DNA from: Oscillospiraceae bacterium
Lineage (GTDB): Bacteria; Bacillota; Clostridia; Oscillospirales; Ruminococcaceae
Direction: 5' to 3'
Assembly: GCA_029068025.1 (NCBI GenBank)
Contig: JAIEDJ010000193.1
Location: forward strand, 1 to 16,097
DNA: 16,097 nt
Below the pieces are notes generated by a model that worked only from the letters and a program-made list of their open reading frames with translations, ran no database searches and was not told the DNA's origin. The translations under genes were made by a program, and so were the position numbers. Below, in pieces: positions 1 to 6,497 of the stretch; position 1 is the stretch's first letter; each line of letters opens with the position of its first letter.

Positions 1-225
1 CAATTCAACCTCGCTAACAGAGACAGAAATATTTTCTATCGCGTTGATTCTTTGACTCACGAAGTCGAAACAGCCGAATTCTATGCCGACAATACTGAGT
101 ATTACTTTTGGTCAGCTACGAGAGACGGTGATAAAATATTGCTCAGAATGTCGGCAGACGGTGATTTACGGGATCGCTTGTACTACCTTGATATAAACGA
201 TCTGGATTTTGAGCCGATCGAATAA
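1..225 (+). CDS. 3' end of an unrecognised protein (partial, 5' end outside window)
   Basis: An open frame runs from the first base of the window to a TAA at 223-225 and gives 74 residues of a C-terminus. It is rich in aromatic and charged residues in short alternating strands (for example NIFYRVDSLTHEVE, YYFWSATRDGDKILLRMS and RLYYLDINDL). This pattern resembles the blades of a beta-propeller or a similar all-beta repeat (inference). It ends about 35 bases before a strong terminator, which fits a real gene end. No family could be named from this fragment, and nothing about its start or length is visible. Confidence 0.65.
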   Translation, partial: QFNLANRDRNIFYRVDSLTHEVETAEFYADNTEYYFWSATRDGDKILLRMSADGDLRDRLYYLDINDLDFEPIE

Positions 226-259
226 GTCTATTTTTGACAGCTTTCTTATATATGTTTTT

Positions 260-289
260 TGCCGCGGCAGATCTGCCGCGGCATTTTTT
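260..289 (+). terminator. Rho-independent terminator of the upstream partial gene
   Basis: A perfect 12-bp inverted repeat (260-283, centred on AGATCT) is followed directly by six T residues (284-289). It lies 34 bases after the stop of the partial gene and just before the promoter of the sigma-factor operon, so it insulates the two transcription units. A short T run (255-260) also precedes the stem. Confidence 0.9.
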
Positions 290-292
290 CGC

Positions 293-321
293 TTGACTTT
301 TCACGCGCATTATGTTAGAAT
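293..321 (+). promoter_or_regulatory. Sigma-A-like promoter of the sigma-factor operon
   Basis: TTGACT (293-298) and TAGAAT (316-321) are separated by 17 bases, with an extended -10 TG at 313-314. The expected transcript start is near 328. A Shine-Dalgarno GGGAGTG (338-344) sits 7 bases before the ATG at 352. The site looks like a housekeeping promoter, so the encoded alternative sigma factor may be made constitutively and controlled after synthesis (inference). Confidence 0.75.
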
Positions 322-351
322 TAAAGCAATATATAACGGGAGTGATGTTAT

Positions 352-900
352 ATGATCGACATTACGTTTGCGGTCATTGAAAACGAAGAAGAGCGCCGTG
401 AGCTGGAGGAGTTCTATTCCGAAAACAAAAGCCGCCTTTTCCGTATCGCGCTGTCAAAGCTGCATAACGCTTCCGACGCGGAGGACGCGGTGCAGGAGGT
501 TTTCGTAAGGATCGCGGACAAGCCCGAGAGGTTCTTTGATATCCCTCCCGGGGAAAGGACCGCGTACACAGATGTTATTGTGCGGAACGTTGCCGTGGAT
601 ATGTTCAACAGAAGAGCTTTGATACCCGTTGATCCGTTGGAGGAAGGGATCGGGGACAGCGATATCCTGCTTGATGACGGTCTGCTCGGCAGGTGCTCGC
701 GTGATGAGATCGTTGAGTTTATTGAGCGGCTGCCCGAACTGCAAAGAAACGTTCTGTCGCTGCATTGTCTGTTCGATCTGACGATAGACGAGACCGCGCA
801 AAGGCTTGGGATCTCTCTTGCTGCCGCAAAAAAGCGTCTTATGCTGGCGCGGAAGGCTATCAGAGCGTTTATTGAGGAACGAGGTAAAGATCATGAGTGA
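352..900 (+). CDS. RNA polymerase sigma factor, sigma-70 family, ECF type
   Basis: This is a 182-residue two-domain sigma factor that would direct RNA polymerase to a specific promoter set. Region 2 covers about residues 20-90 and contains the characteristic DAEDAVQEVFVRI (43-55). Region 4 covers about 120-175: LPELQRNVLSLHCLFDLTID leads into a helix-turn-helix (about 145-170) with ETAQRLGISLAAAKKRL. Length and the lack of region 3 fit extracytoplasmic-function sigma factors. The start is fixed by GGGAGTG 7 bases upstream and by the promoter just before it. Its TGA overlaps the next gene's ATG (ATGAGTGA, 893-900), so the two are translationally coupled, as is common for sigma/anti-sigma pairs. 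Family assignment is firm. The regulon cannot be read from the window. Confidence 0.92.
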   Translation: MIDITFAVIENEEERRELEEFYSENKSRLFRIALSKLHNASDAEDAVQEVFVRIADKPERFFDIPPGERTAYTDVIVRNVAVDMFNRRALIPVDPLEEGIGDSDILLDDGLLGRCSRDEIVEFIERLPELQRNVLSLHCLFDLTIDETAQRLGISLAAAKKRLMLARKAIRAFIEERGKDHE

Positions 901-1756
901 AACGACATTGAAGGAAATTATGCTGGAGGTACATAGGCGCGAGTTCGCGGAGTTCGATAACGCTCCGGAGCATAAATTCTCGTTAAGGCACAGGATCAAT
1001 ATGAAGCTCCTGTTTATGAAGTTTGAACGGCGGCAGCGTAAGCTGCGGGAAAAGGAGCTTTCCGAAATGAACGAGAATGCCGGGTATGTGCCGGGCAGCA
1101 GTCTTAAGCAGCGGGTAACGCTTGCGCTGATCGTCATTATACTTATGACATTGCTGGCGGGGTGGTTTATCCCGATCCGCGGTATCTCGGAGGATCAGAT
1201 CAATTGGCTCAGAGGCAGGTATGATTTTCACACTATGAAGCAGAGTGTTGTTCTGGCGTTCACAGACGAATACGGAACGACACAATACAGTTACAGGACA
1301 ACGCCGGAATACAGCAGCTTTCTTGACGATCTTTCGGATCTGGGCGTTTATTCCGAAGCTGAGATGGGCGAGATCAGAGTACGTCAGCTGCCGCTGGACA
1401 CAAGACCCGGCAGCGAAGAAACGCCGCTGCTGGGAGATATTATAGTTATAGGAGAGACGGCTCCGGAGGGTGAAGGCCCGCTTGACAGCGTCCGCAAATT
1501 TGTTGCAAGGCTGGAGAATATGATCGGATTTTATGAGGAACGCGCGGAAGATCCGTTCCGTGCGGTGAAGGGCGACGCGGAGTTTGCCGAATTGATCCGC
1601 GAACGTTATCTGCCGATCCCGAAGAGCTTTCTGGAGCTGCTTGAGAAGCTGTACTCCGATTCTCCCGATGATGATGTATCCGAAAGTCAAACGAAGAATT
1701 TGTCGGTTTTGGATAAAGACGACAGGGTGTATTTATTGAAAATTCACAAATTATGA
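893..1756 (+). CDS. Single-pass membrane protein, probable anti-sigma factor or sensor for the adjacent sigma factor
   Basis: The frame is open further upstream, but ATG 893 is chosen because GAGGTAAAG precedes it at proper distance and it overlaps the sigma stop, giving 287 residues. Residues 1-72 are charged and basic (FERRQRKLREKE at 44-55) and probably cytoplasmic. A single hydrophobic helix lies at about 74-94 (TLALIVIILMTLLAGWF). Residues 97-257 would be outside by the positive-inside rule. That outer part is clearly homologous to the C-terminal part of the next gene: WLRGRYDF, TPEYSSFLDDLSDLGVYS, LDTRPGS, VKGDAEFAELI and LPIPKSFLELLEKL all have counterparts there. No classical zinc anti-sigma motif (HXXXCXXC) is present, so the anti-sigma role rests on coupling and topology only. 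The outer domain was not recognised. Confidence 0.75.
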   Translation: MSETTLKEIMLEVHRREFAEFDNAPEHKFSLRHRINMKLLFMKFERRQRKLREKELSEMNENAGYVPGSSLKQRVTLALIVIILMTLLAGWFIPIRGISEDQINWLRGRYDFHTMKQSVVLAFTDEYGTTQYSYRTTPEYSSFLDDLSDLGVYSEAEMGEIRVRQLPLDTRPGSEETPLLGDIIVIGETAPEGEGPLDSVRKFVARLENMIGFYEERAEDPFRAVKGDAEFAELIRERYLPIPKSFLELLEKLYSDSPDDDVSESQTKNLSVLDKDDRVYLLKIHKL

Positions 1757-1876
1757 AAACCTCGGATAATTACGGTTGCTAATCGTCCATGAAAACAGAT
1801 GTATATAACAGAGGGACAATTTAAAGGCGCATTTTTGCGCGGCGTTCCTCAAAAATACATCAGAGGTGATCAAATT

Positions 1877-2680
1877 ATGATTGGCAGTGTAATGAGCGGT
1901 TACGGAGCGAATTTTCCTTATCCCATTACGAAAGGGAAAACCGGGAGCGCGGATACTTCGTTCGGCGAGACGTTGGCGGAGATGACCGAAGCCGACGCTC
2001 TCATGGCAAAGGCTCCCGACAAATGGGTAACAAAAGCGGGTTCTTCATGGAACGTTATAAAAGGGGCGCTCGAATTCAGGGAAAAGGAGCTTGGGATAAG
2101 AGAGAAGGATATCGAGCCGGCACATGAGCTGACCCCCGAGCAGAAGGCGTGGCTGGATCAGCGGCACGATTTTTCGTCTATGCGGCGTTATGTGCCATAC
2201 ACCTATAAGTCTCCCGAGGGAACAACGGTAGGCGGCTATTTGTCGACTGCGGAATACAGCAATTTCCTTGCGGATCTTGTGTATCTGGGCGTGTTTTCCA
2301 AGGAAGATCTTGTAAATATGTGGATGGAGCCGATAGACACAAGACCCGGGAGCGCATCGTCAAACAGTATTTTGTTAAACGGAGGTTTAGGCTCGGAGAA
2401 CGACCTGCTCGGCGCGTCCCGCGCGTTTGTTTCCAGGCTGCAGAATATGTTCGAGTTTTATAATTCGCGTTCCAAGGATCCGCATGCCGCGGTGGAGGGT
2501 GACGCGGAATTTGCCTTGCTGATCAAGGAGCATTTTCTGCCGCTGCCGAAGCTCTTCTCGGAAATGATCGAGGAATTGTTTGGCAGTGAAAATGCCGAAC
2601 TGCCGCGGATCAGTGCCGTTCCGCATATTGAGGACGCTTCCGGAAAGCTCAAAGAGGATTTCGGAAGAGCGCTCGCGTAA
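1877..2680 (+). CDS. Unrecognised protein sharing the outer domain of the neighbouring membrane protein
   Basis: The ATG at 1877 is preferred over the in-frame ATG at 1799, because AGAGGTGAT ends 6 bases before it whereas 1799 has no good ribosome site. This gives 267 residues. Residues 1-60 are Gly/Ser/Ala-rich (MSGYGANFPYP at 6-16) with no signal peptide or membrane helix. Residues 65-84 are a charged, probably helical segment. Residues 85-235 match the upstream protein's outer domain: WLDQRHDF, STAEYSNFLADLVYLGVFS, IDTRPGS, VEGDAEFALLI and LPLPKLFSEMIEELF. The gene lies 120 bases after the membrane protein, on the same strand and before a shared terminator, so it is probably the third gene of the operon. 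It could bind the sigma factor, the membrane protein or the same ligand (inference). Function unknown. Confidence 0.75.
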   Translation: MIGSVMSGYGANFPYPITKGKTGSADTSFGETLAEMTEADALMAKAPDKWVTKAGSSWNVIKGALEFREKELGIREKDIEPAHELTPEQKAWLDQRHDFSSMRRYVPYTYKSPEGTTVGGYLSTAEYSNFLADLVYLGVFSKEDLVNMWMEPIDTRPGSASSNSILLNGGLGSENDLLGASRAFVSRLQNMFEFYNSRSKDPHAAVEGDAEFALLIKEHFLPLPKLFSEMIEELFGSENAELPRISAVPHIEDASGKLKEDFGRALA

Positions 2681-2691
2681 ACAATGAAATA

Positions 2692-2720
2692 CCCCCTCGG
2701 GATAAATTCTCTGAGGGGGG
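2692..2720 (+). terminator. Terminator hairpin between convergent operons
   Basis: CCCCCTC (2692-2698) pairs with GAGGGGG (2713-2719) around a 14-base loop. It lies 11 bases after the end of the plus-strand sigma operon and 19 bases from the end of the minus-strand zinc-ribbon operon. The T tract is weak in the plus direction (CAGATTTATG). In the minus direction the sequence TATTTCATTGTTT follows. It probably ends both converging units. Confidence 0.65.
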
Positions 2721-2738
2721 CAGATTTATGAATACCTG

Positions 2739-3530
2739 TCAGCTATTCCGTTGACATTCAATGTTTTGTGCTGTAAATTCCAGTATCGCACCAATTACCG
2801 CGAAAACAAACACCGGAACAAAATCAGTTGAGAACCACATTGTCAGCTTCGATTCACCGAAATTGGACAAGAATTTGTTTATATCAGCAAAAGCATAATA
2901 ATTCATTGCTATGATAAGGATCAGTGAGCCTGCGGCGTAGGCTGCCGGAAACGCAAGGGCAGTGGTCAGCGGTTTGTCTTTGCCGATCTTGAACCAGCCT
3001 GCCAGAAAGGCTATCGCCGAAATGATCGCAGCCGCGTAAAATACATACCGGAGCATGCTGAGAATCGATGTTACTCTTGTAAACTCATCGGCAATATTTA
3101 ATCCCCCTGTAATTTTGCTGAGTATTGCGTTGAAATCGGAAAATTCCTTGATCCCGAAGCTTCTGATTTCCCGATCTCCGAATTTTATTGTGAATATCTT
3201 GCCGAACATTATTATAGTTGTCGGGATCAATGCCAACAGCGCGTATATATTCAAGAAAATGAATTTAGGTTTAGCGCTTTGTCCGATATTGACACTCGGT
3301 GTGACCGCCGCAGGAGCGGGGTTTTGCATGGGAACAGTTATCGGTGCCGCCTGAGCCGCGCGGCTTTCAACGGGCGCGCCGCAGCAGCGGCAGACGCTCT
3401 CCGCGCCCGTTAAGACCGCGCCGCATTCAGCGCACTTCAGCGGTGCGGGAGTCGGAAATCCGCAGCCGGGGCAGAACGCCGCTTGGTCATCGTATTGTTC
3501 CCCGCACTCGGGGCAGGTGATTGTTGCCAT
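2739..3530 (-). CDS. Double zinc-ribbon protein with four membrane helices
   Basis: This is the last gene of a four-gene minus-strand operon. The frame extends to 3560, but ATG 3530 (MATITCPECG) is chosen because AAAGGA lies 7 bases upstream, giving 263 residues. Two zinc ribbons open the protein: C6/C9/C20/C23 and C33/C36/C47/C50 (CRCCG, with an extra C49). An Ala/Pro linker (about 55-85) follows, then four hydrophobic segments at about 90-110, 161-180, 187-210 and 235-253. A charged loop of about 50 residues lies between the first two. The zinc ribbons are presumably cytoplasmic. The ribbon is more divergent than in the three upstream genes (EQYDDQAAFC instead of NQMSDKAAAC). The role is unknown; possibilities include a membrane scaffold or small-molecule sensor, and no transporter or enzyme motif was seen. 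Confidence 0.8.
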   Translation of the reverse strand: MATITCPECGEQYDDQAAFCPGCGFPTPAPLKCAECGAVLTGAESVCRCCGAPVESRAAQAAPITVPMQNPAPAAVTPSVNIGQSAKPKFIFLNIYALLALIPTTIIMFGKIFTIKFGDREIRSFGIKEFSDFNAILSKITGGLNIADEFTRVTSILSMLRYVFYAAAIISAIAFLAGWFKIGKDKPLTTALAFPAAYAAGSLILIIAMNYYAFADINKFLSNFGESKLTMWFSTDFVPVFVFAVIGAILEFTAQNIECQRNS

Positions 3531-3556
3531 ATGTATGTCCTTTCCAAATCGCTCAA

Positions 3557-4189
3557 TCAATCGATGTTGACTTTAAGTCCGCTAAAAGTTTGTTCGACGG
3601 TGTATTTAACACTCTTATCGAAGGTCACGTTCAACGAGATGGTGCAGTAGGTCTTGGGGTTGCTCTTGTCATAGTTTTCGTTCCGACGGAATTCTATTTG
3701 ATGTGTTCCTTCTCCGAGTGCTATTTTATAGGTCTCCGTCTTGCCGTCGGAAATAGAGGCAAAATCTCTGCCGTCTATGAGAATATCTACAGTTTTAGCT
3801 CTAATTTCATTTTTGAAATTAACTGTCATATCGACGGTGTAAGTCTTGGGAGTTTTAACAGGGGTTTCGGGGCTTTGGTTTGCCGGTGTGCTGCTCGGAA
3901 CAAATGTTGTATCGCCCGAAGGATATGGTTTACCTTGATTGTTATCCGATAAGTCTTTATTACCAAAGAGTATAAAAACTAACACCCCGATGATTGCAGC
4001 CGCCGCTATGCACACTCCGATTATCACGGGCGTTTTGTTTGAAGAAGTTTTCTGTGCCGTTGTGTTCGTGATGGGAGCGCTGTAATTCGCGATGTTTGAC
4101 TTACTTAAGACAGGCGCTCCGCAGTGCGGACACGCCGCCGCTTTGTCGCTCATCTGATTCCCGCAATTGGGACATTTGATCAGTGCCAT
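3557..4189 (-). CDS. Zinc-ribbon membrane protein with a C-terminal beta-rich domain
   Basis: A 210-residue protein. It begins with one zinc ribbon nearly identical to that of its neighbours (C6, C9, C20, C23; NQMSDKAAACPHCGAP). A membrane helix follows at about 53-76 (VIIGVCIAAAAIIGVLVFIL). A Pro/Thr/Ser-rich stalk covers about 77-115, and a domain of about 95 residues with alternating beta strands completes the protein (VDMTVNF, TVDILIDGRDFASI, HQIEFRR, YCTISLNVTF). The C-terminal domain resembles PEGA or Ig-like surface domains in style, but no signature could be confirmed. The start is supported by GGAGGA 8 bases upstream. Its stop is 26 bases before the next gene, with the same strand and spacing as the rest of the operon. 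It is predicted to be anchored with the ribbon inside and the beta domain outside. Confidence 0.8.
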   Translation of the reverse strand: MALIKCPNCGNQMSDKAAACPHCGAPVLSKSNIANYSAPITNTTAQKTSSNKTPVIIGVCIAAAAIIGVLVFILFGNKDLSDNNQGKPYPSGDTTFVPSSTPANQSPETPVKTPKTYTVDMTVNFKNEIRAKTVDILIDGRDFASISDGKTETYKIALGEGTHQIEFRRNENYDKSNPKTYCTISLNVTFDKSVKYTVEQTFSGLKVNID

Positions 4190-4232
4190 GTGATTTATCC
4201 TCCATATTTATGTTTATTTTGCGGAAGGCAGT

Positions 4233-5222
4233 TTATCCGATAAACTTGCCGTTCTCCCATTGACCCTCTTGTACGGTGCCGTCGGCATAGGTATATTTGC
4301 CGTGACCATTGAACTCGCCGTCCTTATATTCGCCCTCATAATATACGGTACCTTCTCGGCTCCAAAAAGATCTTCTGGCGTATCCGGTGAATTTGGAGTC
4401 ATGCCATTCGCCTTCATAGAAATATTCGTTATCATATCCGAAGGGCATTCTGCCTGTTCCGTTCACAATTTCACCGTCAGCAAATTCGCCTGTTAGAACA
4501 CTGCCGTCTGCATAAGTGATCCTGCCCTGTCCGTTTAATCTATTATTTTCAAATTCGCCTTCATAAATATTGCCGTCGGAAAGGGTTTTTATGCCTTCTC
4601 CGTTTAACACCCAATCCCTGAATTCGCCTTCATAGACATCGCCGTTGTAATAGCTGATCTTACCTCGTTTCAAAGATCCGTCTTCCCATTCGCCTTCATA
4701 TGTGGTATAAAAATCGCGGCGTTCGTACTTACGTTTAAATATCCCGGCGCCGTTCGGCTTGTCATTCCGCCAACCACCGGAATAGGTGCCTTCATAGTAT
4801 TGATCACCAACAGTCAGCATATAGGGTTCGTCCGTGACCTGCTTTACAGAGTTATTGAGCAGGACAAAAACAACTCCCGCAGCAATACAAAGGACTGCCA
4901 GAACGATCACTATCGGGATCCAGAGCTTTTTGCGGCTTTTTTTCATAACGGCAGTATTGTTTAATACGGGCTGCTGCGCGTACTGCGGCATAACGGGCTG
5001 AGCAGGGATCGGCTGCTGTATGGGCTGCTCCGGTTCGGACTGTGCCGATTCTGCGGGGCAGCCACACATTGGGCAGACCTTATCCTCGGGTCTGAGTATC
5101 CCGCCGCATTCCGTACACGTTTTTGTCTGAACCGCAGGGACAGCGCTTGCTCCGCAGTGCGGGCACGCCGCCGCTTTGTCGCTCATCTGATTCCCACATT
5201 CGGGACAATTGATCAATGCCAT
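4233..5222 (-). CDS. Zinc-ribbon membrane protein with MORN repeats (second copy)
   Basis: A 329-residue protein. It has two zinc ribbons (C6/C9/C20/C23 and C36/C39/C50/C53), a Gln/Pro linker (about 60-92), a basic KKSRKK stop and a membrane helix at about 101-123 (WIPIVIVLAVLCIAAGVVFV). From about 143 to the end it carries seven full and one partial MORN repeats of about 22-28 residues (YEGEFRDWVLNGEGIKTL, YEGEFENNRLNGQGRITYA and YEGEYKDGEFNGHGKYTYA are three). MORN repeats usually form an elongated beta sheet that binds proteins or membranes. AAAGGAGG lies upstream of the ATG. The N-terminal half is almost the same as that of the next upstream gene at DNA level, while the repeat half is diverged. 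The final repeat is cut short (ENGKFIG). Partner and function are unknown. Confidence 0.85.
   Translation of the reverse strand: MALINCPECGNQMSDKAAACPHCGASAVPAVQTKTCTECGGILRPEDKVCPMCGCPAESAQSEPEQPIQQPIPAQPVMPQYAQQPVLNNTAVMKKSRKKLWIPIVIVLAVLCIAAGVVFVLLNNSVKQVTDEPYMLTVGDQYYEGTYSGGWRNDKPNGAGIFKRKYERRDFYTTYEGEWEDGSLKRGKISYYNGDVYEGEFRDWVLNGEGIKTLSDGNIYEGEFENNRLNGQGRITYADGSVLTGEFADGEIVNGTGRMPFGYDNEYFYEGEWHDSKFTGYARRSFWSREGTVYYEGEYKDGEFNGHGKYTYADGTVQEGQWENGKFIG
4821..5222 (-). repeat. Duplicated gene half, copy A (matches 5814-6257)
   Basis: This block encodes the zinc ribbons, linker and membrane helix of the second MORN gene. It is nearly identical base for base with 5814-6257, apart from a length difference of about 42 bases in the linker-coding part (for example, the stretch beginning ATAGGGTTCGTCCGTGACCT occurs at 4821 and 5814). 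The flanking repeat-coding DNA (4233-4820) has diverged strongly. Confidence 0.85.
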
Positions 5223-5255
5223 TGAATTATCCTCCTTTATTTTGCGGCAGGTATC

Positions 5256-6257
5256 TTACCAGCCATTCCATTCGCCTTCCCTGGTCACCTGACCCTGGCT
5301 GTCAGTCATGCGGCCATAGCCAAACGGCTCATTGTCTTTCCAACCGCCTTCATAAACATTGCCATTGGCAAATGTAAATTTTCCCTGCCCTGACTTAAGT
5401 CCGTTTAAAAGCTCGCCGTCATAGTGGTCGCCATTTGCGAAATTCTCGGTGCCTTTTCCGTTTTGTACGCCGTCAACCCACTCACCGCTGTAAACATATC
5501 CGTTCGTCGCTCTTAAGATGCCTTGTCCGTTCAATTTGTTGTTCTTAAATTCGCCTTCTTCAACCAAACCGTCTTCGAGGGTTATCTTGCCCTGACCGTT
5601 CAATAAACTGTCCTTAAATTCACCTTCATAAACGCCGATGTTATATGTAAGCTTGCCCTTTCCATTAACCAGACCGTCTTTCCATTCGCCTTCAAAAACA
5701 GCGTCGCCGCCGTTATACATAAATTGAAAGGTCCCTATGCCGTTCGGTTTGCCGTTTTTCCAATCTCCGGAATATGTGCCTTTTTCCGACCCGCCCTCAA
5801 CATAGATCATCTCATAGGGTTCGTCCGTGACCTGCTTTACAGAGTTATTGAGCAGAACAAAAACAACTCCCGCGGCAATACCAAGGACTGCCAGAACGAT
5901 CACTATCGGGATCCAGAGCTTTTTGCGGCTTTTTTGCATAACGGCAGTGCCGCCGGCAGTATTGTTTAATACGGGCTGCTGCGCGTACTGCGACATAACG
6001 GGCTGAGCAGGGATAGGCTGCTGTATGGGCTGCACGAACTGTGCCGCAACGGACTGCTGCGCAGACTGCGCCGGTTGTGAATCCTCTATTGGGCAGCCGC
6101 ACGTTGGGCAGACCTTATCCTCGGGTCTGAGTATCCCGCCGCATTCCGTACACGTTTTTGTCTGAACCGCCGGGACGGCGCTTGCTCCGCAGTGCGGGCA
6201 CGCCGCAGCTTTGTCGCTCATCTGATTCCCACATTCGGGACAATTGATCAATGCCAT
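5256..6257 (-). CDS. Zinc-ribbon membrane protein with MORN repeats (first copy, first gene of operon)
   Basis: A 333-residue paralogue of the following gene and the first gene of the operon. Two zinc ribbons (C6/C9/C20/C23 and C36/C39/C50/C53) are followed by a Gln/Pro/Ala linker 14 residues longer than in the paralogue, the basic KSRKK and a membrane helix at about 115-137. Seven MORN repeats plus a partial one then run to the C-terminus (FEGEWKDGLVNGKGKLTY, YEGEFKDSLLNGQGKITLED and YDGELLNGLKSGQGKFTFAN are examples), ending in TREGEWNGW. The start is supported by GGGAGGAA 7 bases upstream and by a promoter at 6310-6339. The predicted layout is ribbons in the cytoplasm and repeats outside, if the usual positive-inside rule holds. 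No enzymatic motif was seen. Confidence 0.85.
   Translation of the reverse strand: MALINCPECGNQMSDKAAACPHCGASAVPAVQTKTCTECGGILRPEDKVCPTCGCPIEDSQPAQSAQQSVAAQFVQPIQQPIPAQPVMSQYAQQPVLNNTAGGTAVMQKSRKKLWIPIVIVLAVLGIAAGVVFVLLNNSVKQVTDEPYEMIYVEGGSEKGTYSGDWKNGKPNGIGTFQFMYNGGDAVFEGEWKDGLVNGKGKLTYNIGVYEGEFKDSLLNGQGKITLEDGLVEEGEFKNNKLNGQGILRATNGYVYSGEWVDGVQNGKGTENFANGDHYDGELLNGLKSGQGKFTFANGNVYEGGWKDNEPFGYGRMTDSQGQVTREGEWNGW
5814..6257 (-). repeat. Duplicated gene half, copy B (matches 4821-5222)
   Basis: This is the partner of the block at 4821-5222. The first roughly 70 bases of coding sequence (zinc ribbon) are also shared, with more changes, by the gene starting at 4189. The ribbon-coding start is therefore present in three near-identical copies within about 2 kb. 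Confidence 0.85.
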
Positions 6258-6309
6258 ATTTTTTCCTCCCAGATGTTGTATGCACAGCGGATCTGCGTCC
6301 GTCCGGCAT

Positions 6310-6339
6310 ATTATATTTTGTGTGTTGTTTTTTCGACAA
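6310..6339 (-). promoter_or_regulatory. Promoter of the four-gene zinc-ribbon operon
   Basis: On the minus strand, TATAAT (6315-6310) is preceded at 18 bases by TTGTCG (6339-6334), a 4/6 match to the -35 consensus. It lies about 50 bases upstream of the first start codon. The rest of the 6258-6446 gap holds only the ribosome site and AT-rich DNA; no further gene was seen. Confidence 0.6.
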
Positions 6340-6446
6340 AATCACTACTTTTACAGTATAACACAATTAAAGCCGGATTTGGTCTACAAGTTAGTGATAC
6401 AAATTATATTTATTGGGATGAGAGTGAGAGAAAAAACGGCATATAA

Positions 6447-6497
6447 TAATGCAGCACCGCACAAGGTCTGACAAAACCCTTGTGCGGTGCTGCATTA
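6447..6497 (-). terminator. Long hairpin terminator overlapping the fruK stop codon
   Basis: A perfect 20-bp inverted repeat (6447-6466 with 6478-6497) has an 11-base loop. Its first arm contains the TAA stop of the kinase gene (6497-6495), so the hairpin includes the last codons. In the minus direction it is followed by TTATATGCCG and then six T residues. It separates the kinase gene from the zinc-ribbon operon downstream. Confidence 0.85.

Noticed and set aside
1799..1876. Earlier start at 1799 for the third gene of the sigma operon
   Set aside because: No ribosome site precedes it, whereas AGAGGTGAT is well placed before the ATG at 1877, and the extra residues do not resemble the paralogous protein.
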